Translations under genes and position numbers: made by a program | Notes under the pieces: model-generated | What the model saw: the letters and a program-made list of their open reading frames with translations, nothing else | What the model was told of the DNA's origin: nothing | The model's database searches: none | Shown here: positions 1 to 5,339 of the stretch, piece after piece | How positions within the stretch are numbered: the stretch's first letter is position 1 | How the letters are laid out: each line of letters starts with the position of its first letter | Assembly: GCA_030740135.1 (NCBI GenBank) | Contig: JASLXW010000079.1 | Location: forward strand, 5,412 to 11,521 | DNA: 6,110 nucleotides | Source of the DNA: Nitrospinota bacterium | GTDB taxonomy: Bacteria; UBA8248; JACPRG01 | Direction of reading: 5' to 3'

Positions 1-418
1 TGGGCGTCAGGACCCGGCCGGAGACGTCCAGCCGCTCCGTGATCTCAAAGCAGAGGTCCCGGGGGACGAAAGGCGGTTGCCGGGAAGGCTTCCGGATCTC
101 GTAGATATCGTCCCGCGACTGCCGGGCGATCTCGAGGAGGTCGCGAAAGCCCCGTGTGGCGACCAGGGCCGTTCGCGCCCCCCGCCGCTCCTCCAGCGCG
201 TTGGTGGCCACGGTGGTGCCGTGGACGATCTCCAGTCCCCGCAGACCCCCGCCCGAGTCTTGAGCCACGCGCTCGAGGACTTGGAGGAGCGCCGCCGCCG
301 GGCGGGCCGGATCGCTCGGGACCTTAAAGACCATGGAGGCCCCGTTCGGGGAAAGGGCGACGACGTCGGTGAACGTTCCCCCGACGTCCACGCCGATCTT
401 CCAGGAGGGTTGAGTCAT
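1..418 (-). CDS. Hydantoinase A / 5-oxoprolinase family subunit, N-terminal part (runs off left edge)
   Basis: Only the first 139 codons are in the window; the frame is open to base 2. Family members are ATP-dependent amidohydrolases (hydantoinase A, 5-oxoprolinase) or the related acetone/acetophenone carboxylase subunits, usually 500-700 residues and often paired with a HyuB partner, which would lie further left. The N-terminal actin-like nucleotide-binding signature GVDVGGTFTD is at residues 9-18. HGTTVATNAL is at 66-75, followed by GARTALVATRGFRDLLEIAR at about 80-99, all diagnostic of the HyuA N-terminal domain. The ATG at 418 is chosen because AGGAAAG lies about 9 nt upstream and the GGTFTD motif sits at the usual distance from the N-terminus. 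It is the third gene of a probable leftward operon, 39 nt after the preceding ORF. The actual substrate (hydantoin, oxoproline, N-methylhydantoin or a ketone) cannot be decided from this fragment. Confidence 0.93.
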   Translation of the reverse strand, partial: MTQPSWKIGVDVGGTFTDVVALSPNGASMVFKVPSDPARPAAALLQVLERVAQDSGGGLRGLEIVHGTTVATNALEERRGARTALVATRGFRDLLEIARQSRDDIYEIRKPSRQPPFVPRDLCFEITERLDVSGRVLTP

Positions 419-457
419 CGGTGACGCTTTCCTGATGAAGCGGACAAGGCGATCGAT

Positions 458-679
458 TCAGGCGCCCGATCCGGCCGCCGAGCGGGCGGCTAGGGCGGCC
501 GGGACCCGCTCGGGCGGGACCGGGAGCTCCCGGACCGGCTCGCCCAGGGCGTTGCGGGGGATGTCGTCGGATGCGTAGCGGAGGACGCCCCCGGCCTTGT
601 CCACCGCGTCGTGGCGGACCCTCCGCCCGCCGACGCCATGGGGGCTTCCCCGCGTTTTTATCCGTTCCTTGACCGCCAT
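458..679 (-). CDS. 73-aa ORF resembling joined N- and C-termini of a xanthine dehydrogenase-family molybdopterin subunit (probable remnant)
   Basis: This short frame has codon use like its neighbours and sits neatly between the SDR (27 nt gap) and hydantoinase A (39 nt gap). Residues 16-37 (GVGGRRVRHDAVDKAGGVLR followed by YAS) resemble the opening of CoxL/XdhB-type large subunits, which typically read like VGkpvpRxDaxdKvtGxArYaaD. Residues 43-62 (NALGEPVRELPVPPERVPAA) resemble their extreme C-terminus, typically NAxGvrvrelPiTPErVlxAL. Such proteins are normally 700-800 residues, so nearly all of the molybdopterin-binding body is absent and no catalytic function is expected. The join would lie around residues 36-44 (about bases 547-574) and keeps frame. 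The start at 679 has only a weak G-rich Shine-Dalgarno. Alternatives are an unrelated small protein or an assembly join. The match is from memory of family consensus, not an alignment. Confidence 0.55.
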   Translation of the reverse strand: MAVKERIKTRGSPHGVGGRRVRHDAVDKAGGVLRYASDDIPRNALGEPVRELPVPPERVPAALAARSAAGSGA

Positions 680-706
680 CGAGTCCGACCCCCCGGGCGA
701 AGGCCC

Positions 707-1537
707 CTAAACGTCCCAGCCGCTGTCGATGACCAGGGCTTGGCCCGTCGTGTTGCGGGATTTTTCCGAGCAGAGGTACAGGACCGCGGCGGCGATCTCT
801 TCTTCGTCCGGAAAGCGGCCCAGGGCCATCTCGCTGGTGTACTTCTTGTAGACCTCGTCCGTGGTCTCATTCCAGGCCAAGGCCTTTTCCTGGATGATCT
901 TTTCCATCCGGTCTCCGTAGACGGGACCGGGGCAGACGCAATTGACGTTGATGTTGTGAGGGCCCAGCTCGAGCGCCAGGGTCCGCGTGAATCCGCGCAC
1001 GGCCCACTTGGACGAGGAATAGGACGCGCGGTTGATGTAACCCCGAAGCCCGGAGGTCCCGGAGATGTTCACGATCTTCCCCCACTTCTTCTCCAGGAGG
1101 GTCGGGATGACGTGCTTGCAGCAAAGGAACGTGCCCTTCAGGTTGACGCCGAGGACGTAGTCCCAATCCTCGACGGAAATCTTGTGGACCGGGGTCTCCA
1201 CCGGGCCGATGACGCCCGAGGTGTTGACGAGGATATCGATGGCGCCGAACGCCTTCAGCGTCTCATCGACCATGGCCTTCACCTGGTCCTCCTCCCGGAC
1301 GTCCAGGGAGAGGGTGATGGTCTCGACGCCGGGGACTTCCTTGCGGATCACCTCGACCTGTGCGTCCAGCGCGGCCACGTCCCGCGCGCACATGCAAAGA
1401 CGCGCGCCTTCCCGGGCCAGGTCCAGGGAGATGTTTCCGCCCATCCCTTTGGCGCCGCCGGTGATGATGGCGACCCTGTCCGAAAATTCCCCTTTGCCAT
1501 TTTTCGAGTTCGCGTTCAATGTCCGTTCCGCCTCCAT
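707..1537 (-). CDS. Short-chain dehydrogenase/reductase (SDR), classical type
   Basis: A 276-residue cytoplasmic NAD(P)-dependent oxidoreductase of usual family length. The Rossmann cofactor loop TGGAKGMG is at residues 26-33, the DV adenine-ring contact at 79-80, and an NTSG variant of the NNAG motif at 105-108. N132 is the structural/catalytic Asn in VNLKGTF, and YSSSK at 173-177 gives the catalytic Tyr and Lys. CPGPV at 202-206 follows the active site. The residue 13 before the Tyr, normally the catalytic Ser, appears to be G160 in NISGTSG; S159 or S162 might substitute. It ends in the family-like GQALVIDSGWDV. It is the first gene of the leftward operon with the molybdopterin-subunit remnant and hydantoinase A. 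The ATG at 1537 has no clear ribosome binding site. A TTG at 1519 preceded by GGAGG (11 nt away) is an alternative start that loses six residues. The substrate (a secondary alcohol, ketone or CoA-linked hydroxyacyl) is not determinable. Confidence 0.93.
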   Translation of the reverse strand: MEAERTLNANSKNGKGEFSDRVAIITGGAKGMGGNISLDLAREGARLCMCARDVAALDAQVEVIRKEVPGVETITLSLDVREEDQVKAMVDETLKAFGAIDILVNTSGVIGPVETPVHKISVEDWDYVLGVNLKGTFLCCKHVIPTLLEKKWGKIVNISGTSGLRGYINRASYSSSKWAVRGFTRTLALELGPHNINVNCVCPGPVYGDRMEKIIQEKALAWNETTDEVYKKYTSEMALGRFPDEEEIAAAVLYLCSEKSRNTTGQALVIDSGWDV

Positions 1538-1560
1538 GGGGACCCCGCGCGGGCCGGCCC
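1538..1560. repeat. Two adjacent GC palindromes abutting the SDR start codon
   Basis: GGGGACCCC (1538-1546) and GGGCCGGCCC (1551-1560) are each self-complementary and lie directly upstream of the SDR ATG, in a stretch made almost wholly of G and C. In the minus-strand transcript they could fold over the initiation region, and they leave no recognisable Shine-Dalgarno for the ATG at 1537. Confidence 0.5.
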
Positions 1561-1561
1561 C

Positions 1562-1590
1562 TTGTTAAGGGTTTTGCGTAGGGCTGTCAA
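1562..1590 (-). promoter_or_regulatory. Candidate sigma70-type promoter for the SDR operon
   Basis: On the minus strand a perfect TTGACA (-35, bases 1590-1585) is followed after 17 nt by TAACAA (-10, bases 1567-1562), which matches TATAAT at three of six positions. Transcription would start near 1555, giving a leader of roughly 18 nt to the ATG at 1537. The consensus -35 in otherwise GC-rich DNA and the correct spacing support it; the -10 is poor. Confidence 0.4.
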
Positions 1591-1692
1591 CTTCCGGCGG
1601 GCCGTGCGGCCGCCCGGGAATGCGGACCGACCCATCGAAAATTCAGCGTTGCCGGTGTTCTTTCCTCTGTTCCGCCTCTGAGTCTTACCCAA

Positions 1693-1725
1693 GGGCCGTC
1701 CGGAAGGGAAATTCCCGGACGGCCC
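1693..1725. repeat. Perfect 11-bp inverted repeat (hairpin or operator)
   Basis: GGGCCGTCCGG (1693-1703) and CCGGACGGCCC (1715-1725) are exact reverse complements with an 11-nt spacer that itself contains GGGAA-A-TTCCC (1706-1716). Neither side is followed by a T run in the transcribed sense, so it is not a canonical intrinsic terminator. It lies between the two divergent promoter candidates, a natural place for an operator of a shared regulator. A further copy of CCGTCCG at 1741-1747 could pair with the right arm instead. Confidence 0.6.
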
Positions 1726-1761
1726 GCCTGAATCGAAAAACCGTCCGCCCACCCGGCCGAG

Positions 1762-1790
1762 TTCCCGGGGCTCCTGAATTCCGTTATGAT
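1762..1790 (+). promoter_or_regulatory. Weak candidate promoter for the amidohydrolase gene
   Basis: TATGAT at 1785-1790 matches the -10 consensus at five of six positions. A TTCCCG 17 nt upstream (1762-1767) is a poor -35. If used, the leader would be about 155 nt and would contain a CGGACGG / CCGTCCG pair (1819-1825 and 1871-1877). An activator would probably be needed. This is the best of few candidates rather than a clear site. Confidence 0.22.
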
Positions 1791-1941
1791 GACACGAAGA
1801 AGGTCAAGAGGTTTTGAACGGACGGAAGAGGGGTCCCGGGAGAGAATTTTTTCCCGCGGCGGGAGGGATGCCGTCCGAAGCGCGGGTGAATCGCGTTTTC
1901 TGTTCAGGGCGAATTTTGCCGCCGGTCACACTTCATCGGTT

Positions 1942-1946
1942 GGAGG
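1942..1946 (+). promoter_or_regulatory. Ribosome binding site of the amidohydrolase
   Basis: GGAGG followed by 6 nt and ATG. It fixes the start at 1953. Confidence 0.8.
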
Positions 1947-1952
1947 GAGAAC

Positions 1953-3437
1953 ATGGCGCAAGTGGATACGGTGATTCAGGGAGGTCAGGTGGTTCGGCGG
2001 GACGGGACCCGGTCGGAGGACATCGCCGTCCGGGACGGCAAGATTGTCGCCGTGGGTGACCCGGGGACGATGCCCGAGGCGAAGGAGGTTATCGACGCGG
2101 CCGGTCTCCACGTCATCCCCGGCGTGATCGATCCGCACGTCCACCTCCAGCTCTTCAAGAACCCGTTCGAGGTCAACGTCCTGACCGAGTCCCGCTCCTT
2201 CGCGGCCGGCGGCGTCACGACGGTCGGGGCCATCGTCCGCGTCCCCCGAATGGGTCAGAAGCCCTTCAAAGAGCTTCCAGGGCCGGAAGACGTCATCTCC
2301 TGGCTGGACGCCTTTGATCTGGGAAAAAAGGTCAGCGAGGAAAACTCCCTCGTGGACTTCTTCTTCACGCCGACCTTGAATTCCATGCAGCACGCCGAAG
2401 AGATCCCGCAGTATTACGACAAGCTCGGGATCACCTCGTACAAGTACCACGGCAACCTCAAGGTTCACGCTGACAACCCCGTGAGCCCGAAGTGGTCCGC
2501 CCGGATCGGAATTCCCCTGCCCTTTGACGACACCCTCGCCTATTTGATGTTCGAGGAGTCCGGGAAGCTCGGCCCCATGACGCACGTCGCGGTCCATAAC
2601 GAGAACGTCGAAATCGCCAAAATCTTCACCGAGCGTCTTCAGGCCGCCGGCCGGACGGACTCCGGGGCCTGGGCGGACCGGATTCCTGAGTGGCTGGAAG
2701 CGGAGCACATCAGCCGGTACAGCTATTTCGCCAAGGTGACCGGGTCCACCCATTACGTTCTCCACCTCAGCACCTCGGCGGGGCTGGAGGAGTGCATCCG
2801 CCAAAAGGAGGACGGGGTCAGCATCCTGGTTGAAACCTGTCCCCAGTATCTTCTGGTTTCGGCCTACGCGGAGTTTCCGGGCCTTCTCACCAAGGTGAAT
2901 CCTCCCCTTCGCGACCCGGAGGTCCATGAGCGGCTCGGGGAAGCACTGGCGGACGGGCACATCGAGATCATGGGGACCGACCAGGTCGTGACGCGCCTCC
3001 ACGAGAAGCTCGTCACGGGGGACACCTCCGACCATGACGGCGATCCGGCGAAAGACATCTGGGAGACCGGCTCCGGCATGGTGGGTTGGGACTTCCTGCT
3101 TCCCCTGATGCTGAGCGAGGGGGTGAACAAGGGCCGGATCTCGATGGGGCGCCTGGTCGAGGTCTGCTGTGAAAACCCCGCCCGCGCCTGCGCCATCTAT
3201 CCCAAAAAGGGCGTCATCGCACCGGGATCCGACGGGGACCTCGTTGTCGTGGACATGGATGCCACGCGCACCATCAAGGCCGATATGCTCCGTTCCAAGG
3301 CCGACTTCAGCATCTATGAAGGCATGGAGGTGACCGGCTGGCCCGTCACGACCATCCTCCGGGGGGAGGTCATCTACGACGACGGCCAAGTCACGGCCCG
3401 AAAGGGCGGCGGCAAGTATCTGCGCCGGCCTTGCTGA
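1953..3437 (+). CDS. Dihydropyrimidinase / D-hydantoinase-type amidohydrolase
   Basis: A 494-residue cytoplasmic metal-dependent cyclic-amide hydrolase, slightly longer than the usual 450-480. All expected binuclear-metal ligands are visible: HxH at H62/H64 in GVIDPHVH, K164 in GITSYK (the lysine carboxylated in this family), H215 in VHNEN, H271 in YVLHLSTS, and D343 in MGTD. ETCPQYL at 294-300 and KVNPPLRD at 314-321 are further family blocks, and GSGMVGWDFLLPL at 373-385 precedes the C-terminal beta-sandwich (PGSDGDLVVVDMD, then WPVTTILRGEVIYDDG). The Tyr normally five residues after the carboxylated Lys is L169 here, and GTDQ replaces the common GTDH, so the pocket probably does not fit a standard hydantoin or dihydropyrimidine. 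The gene diverges from the SDR-hydantoinase A operon and is followed on the same strand by a truncated aminopeptidase-like gene. Calling it hydantoinase or dihydropyrimidinase is a family statement; substrate unknown. Confidence 0.93.
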   Translation: MAQVDTVIQGGQVVRRDGTRSEDIAVRDGKIVAVGDPGTMPEAKEVIDAAGLHVIPGVIDPHVHLQLFKNPFEVNVLTESRSFAAGGVTTVGAIVRVPRMGQKPFKELPGPEDVISWLDAFDLGKKVSEENSLVDFFFTPTLNSMQHAEEIPQYYDKLGITSYKYHGNLKVHADNPVSPKWSARIGIPLPFDDTLAYLMFEESGKLGPMTHVAVHNENVEIAKIFTERLQAAGRTDSGAWADRIPEWLEAEHISRYSYFAKVTGSTHYVLHLSTSAGLEECIRQKEDGVSILVETCPQYLLVSAYAEFPGLLTKVNPPLRDPEVHERLGEALADGHIEIMGTDQVVTRLHEKLVTGDTSDHDGDPAKDIWETGSGMVGWDFLLPLMLSEGVNKGRISMGRLVEVCCENPARACAIYPKKGVIAPGSDGDLVVVDMDATRTIKADMLRSKADFSIYEGMEVTGWPVTTILRGEVIYDDGQVTARKGGGKYLRRPC

Positions 3438-3550
3438 TTCATGCCCGTCCGCGCGATGGGATTCGGGCGCGCTGCCGCGTGATTTTCCTTCCCTGATCCC
3501 CGTGAATCTTTCTTCGCAGTTTTCGGAACGGAATCGCTGGAGGAACGCCG

Positions 3551-4399
3551 ATGGGGCTTGTCTGGGATTTGATGGAGGGGGCGCGAAATTGCGTTCAAGG
3601 CTATGCCCGCGTCCAGCCGGGGGAGCAGGTCGTCCTTTGGACGGACCGTTCCGGCGAAGCACATCCCGACGTCGTGGAAGCCTTCGGGACGGCGGTCGAG
3701 GAGGTCGGCGCCGAGGCCGTCCTTCTTTGTTCAAAGGCCGTCGTCCACCGTCTGAAGCAACCCCTCCAGAAGCCCGTCCTCTCCGCGATCCGCGACGCCG
3801 ACGTCATCTTGAGCTTTCATGGGCTCGAGAACGCGGCGACGCTCCACAACAACGACGTGGCCGAGGTGATCTTCTACACCCCGACCCGGAACGTGGCGGT
3901 CATCAGCCTGACGCCCGAGCTGCTGGCCTCCGATTGGGCGCGGTTTCCGGCCGATCTGGTGTTCAGGATTTATCAGAAGGTCCGGGAGCAGGCCCTTTCC
4001 TCCGGGACGGACGTCTTCCGCGTCACTGATGAGCACGGAACCGACTTCACGGGCCGCATCGCCTACCGGGCCGGTTTCAAGTTCGTGGACCCGCCCAAGC
4101 AATGGCAATTCTTCCCGGACGGTTTGTTAAGTACAAGATTTTTTTCGTTCAGGCGCAGTCGGACCTCTCCTCGAATGAATCCCCGCGTTAATATGTCCAG
4201 GGTCCCTTTTTCCTCTCAGCTGCAGGGCAGGTATTTCAGCGTGAAAGCCTCCTTGACGTCGAGCTTTTTTTTCACGTTCCAGGCCTTGAACATGACGTCC
4301 CGCGTCCGCGCCAGCTTCTCTGCGTTCATCCAGCCGATGCAGTGCTTCTTGGCCTCATCCGTCATGACCAGCTCTTTGATGATCTGGATCTCTCCGTAA
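3551..4399 (+). pseudogene. Truncated leucyl aminopeptidase (M29)-like protein; homologous part ends near 4123
   Basis: The ORF starts at an ATG with GGAGG 7 nt upstream (3539-3543), 113 nt after the amidohydrolase. Residues 1-191 look like the N-terminal half of the M29 / leucyl aminopeptidase-like family, which also includes 2,5-dihydroxypyridine 5,6-dioxygenases. Visible blocks are VQPGEQVVLWTD (21-32), a Rossmann-like segment with VILSFH (85-90), and RVTDEHGTDFTGRI (157-170), the conserved GTD element. After QFFPDG (186-191) the sequence turns into LLSTRFFSF and onward. From about 4216 the frame simply reads the antisense of the binding-protein gene and stops at 4399. Full-length members have roughly 350-400 residues, with metal ligands in the missing C-terminal half, so the product should be inactive. 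The gene was cut by a rearrangement, or the contig is misjoined here. Confidence 0.75.
4124..4215. other. Junction between the truncated aminopeptidase and the binding-protein gene
   Basis: No gene is seen in these 92 bases, which follow the last recognisable aminopeptidase codon and precede the stop of the minus-strand binding-protein gene. Composition shifts sharply to AT-rich patches (GTTAAGTACAAG then T7 at about 4139-4145, and GTTAATATG near 4190). No insertion-sequence end, target duplication or tRNA end is visible. The T7 follows only a 4-5 bp hairpin (TTGT/ACAA), too weak to call a terminator. Confidence 0.5.
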
Positions 4400-5196
4400 T
4401 TCCTCATTTTGTTCTGCGTCGGAAAGTGCTTGGCGATTAGCTCCGCCCCCTTCCTTTCATTCTTGATGGTCCAGCCATAGGCTTTGACGGCCCCGTGGAC
4501 GAACGCCCGGACGGTCCTCGGGTTCTTGCTGATGTAGCCGTCCTGGGCCTGAAGGGCGCCGCTGTAGATGTCCATTCCGTAATCCGCCCACATCATGTAA
4601 TTGAAGCGCCCATGCTTCCCCCCAAGCATCTCGTAGATGACCTTGTCAAAGATGTATTGGTTAACCGCATCCACCTTGTCAGCGAGGAGTGAGGGGTTGT
4701 AGGCAGAAGGCCTCATGAAGGCCCATTTTATCTTGCCCGCGTCAATTCCTACGATCTGGGCGAAGGACGGAAACATGGACTTGGTAGCCGCCCCGGCGGC
4801 CGACCCGATAGTCTTCCCCTCAAGGTACTTGGGCTTTGTGATCCCGGACTTCGCTTTCGAAACCGTTATATAAGGGGGCCTGCCGTAGATCATGGCGATG
4901 AGCTTGACGGGAGCCCCTTTTGCCCGGGCCACGAGGGCTGCGGGCGAGTCGGCGAAGCCGATGTTCGCCTTTCCGGCGGCGACGATCTTCACAGTGTCCG
5001 CGCCGCCGAATCCCCGTCTGATGGTGACGTCCAGGCCCGCCTTCTTCCAGTACCCTTTGTCCAGGGCCACATAGTAGGCCGTGTGACGGCCCGAGACGAC
5101 CCAGTCAAGGGAAAAGTTGACCTTCTCCCCTGCGAATCCCGGAGAGGCGACAAATCCCATCACCAACGCCAGTGCGACTCCAACAAACCTTTTCAT
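4216..5196 (-). CDS. ABC transporter periplasmic substrate-binding protein, NMT1/THI5 (SsuA-like) family
   Basis: A complete 326-residue exported solute-binding protein. A Sec signal peptide is evident: MKR, a hydrophobic core from about residues 4-18, and a probable cut after FA at 21-22. The mature N-terminus has the family layout: FSLDWVVSGRHTAYYVALDK (28-47), GYWKKAGLDVTI (48-59), GGADTVKIVAAGKANIGFAD (64-83), and then LEGKTIG-SAAGA near 125-135 at the second lobe. No lipobox Cys is seen, so it should be soluble in a periplasm. Paralogues bind thiamine precursors, aliphatic sulfonates, nitrate, riboflavin or aromatic acids; the ligand here is not deducible. The permease and ATPase genes are not in the window. 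It lies 143 nt downstream of the UbiD-family gene on the same strand. It is richer in Lys, Ile and A/T-ending codons than the genes left of 4124. Confidence 0.92.
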   Translation of the reverse strand: MKRFVGVALALVMGFVASPGFAGEKVNFSLDWVVSGRHTAYYVALDKGYWKKAGLDVTIRRGFGGADTVKIVAAGKANIGFADSPAALVARAKGAPVKLIAMIYGRPPYITVSKAKSGITKPKYLEGKTIGSAAGAATKSMFPSFAQIVGIDAGKIKWAFMRPSAYNPSLLADKVDAVNQYIFDKVIYEMLGGKHGRFNYMMWADYGMDIYSGALQAQDGYISKNPRTVRAFVHGAVKAYGWTIKNERKGAELIAKHFPTQNKMRNYGEIQIIKELVMTDEAKKHCIGWMNAEKLARTRDVMFKAWNVKKKLDVKEAFTLKYLPCS

Positions 5197-5203
5197 TGTT
5201 TCC

Positions 5204-5209
5204 CCTCCT
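5204..5209 (-). promoter_or_regulatory. Ribosome binding site of the substrate-binding protein
   Basis: AGGAGG on the minus strand, 7 nt before the ATG at 5196. It is the strongest Shine-Dalgarno in the window and fits an abundantly made binding protein. Confidence 0.85.
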
Positions 5210-5240
5210 GAAATTAACTCCCGTGCCCTGTGGGAGAATT

Positions 5241-5250
5241 CCCGGCCGGG
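5241..5250. repeat. 10-bp palindrome CCCGGCCGGG upstream of the binding-protein gene
   Basis: Self-complementary, 45 nt upstream of the start codon, and next to an imperfect dyad GGGAGAATTCCC (5232-5243). It may be an operator or simply a GC-rich chance palindrome. Confidence 0.3.
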
Positions 5251-5293
5251 CAGCCTACGAGTCGTTTTGAATCGCCCCCCTTCATCCCATCGA

Positions 5294-5306
5294 GTCCCTC
5301 AGGGAC
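5294..5306. repeat. 13-bp dyad GTCCCTCAGGGAC between the UbiD-like and binding-protein genes
   Basis: Perfect 6-bp arms (GTCCCT / AGGGAC) around a single central C, about 98 nt upstream of the binding-protein start and 34 nt downstream of the UbiD-like stop. The 1-nt centre is too short for an RNA hairpin, so a DNA operator for a dimeric regulator is the more natural reading. No good -35/-10 pair was found in the 143-nt gap. Confidence 0.4.
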
Positions 5307-5339
5307 CAGTCCCCATGAGACCCTTCCGTACAAAATTCT

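Larger units (their letters stand above)
1538..1952. other. Divergent intergenic region (415 bp)
   Basis: No convincing gene lies here. It separates the leftward SDR operon from the rightward amidohydrolase gene. It holds, from left to right: two GC palindromes against the SDR start codon, a sigma70-like promoter candidate facing left, an 11-bp perfect inverted repeat, a weak promoter candidate facing right, and the amidohydrolase ribosome binding site. The heptamer CCGTCCG or its complement occurs five times between 1697 and 1877, at 1697, 1716, 1741, 1819 and 1871. No intrinsic terminator was found. Confidence 0.7.

Noticed and set aside
77..424. A 115-codon plus-strand open frame opposite hydantoinase A
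   Set aside because: The minus-strand frame carries GGTFTD and HGTTVATNAL; this one is Arg/Pro/Gly-rich antisense.
611..1681. A 356-codon open frame on the plus strand antisense to the SDR
   Set aside because: It lies over a clear SDR in the other strand, and its translation shows no domain and reads as a GC-driven shadow.
3443..3468. GCCCG / CGGGC hairpin after the amidohydrolase stop as a terminator
   Set aside because: The stem is 5 bp with a 16-nt loop and no adjacent T run. The next gene follows in the same direction.
1926..3734. A 602-codon open frame on the minus strand, longer than the plus-strand amidohydrolase gene it overlaps
   Set aside because: The plus-strand frame has every amidohydrolase motif and a good ribosome binding site. 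The antisense frame has low-complexity Arg/Pro/Gly-rich sequence, as expected from high third-position GC, and no recognisable domain.
3502..4029. A second plus-strand open frame overlapping the aminopeptidase-like gene in another phase
   Set aside because: It is strongly Arg/Gly-rich with no motif, and the frame from 3551 has the ribosome binding site and family blocks.
4109..4145. Possible rho-independent terminator: short hairpin TTGT/ACAA followed by T7
   Set aside because: The stem is only 4-5 weak base pairs, and the T run lies at a composition breakpoint rather than after an intact gene.
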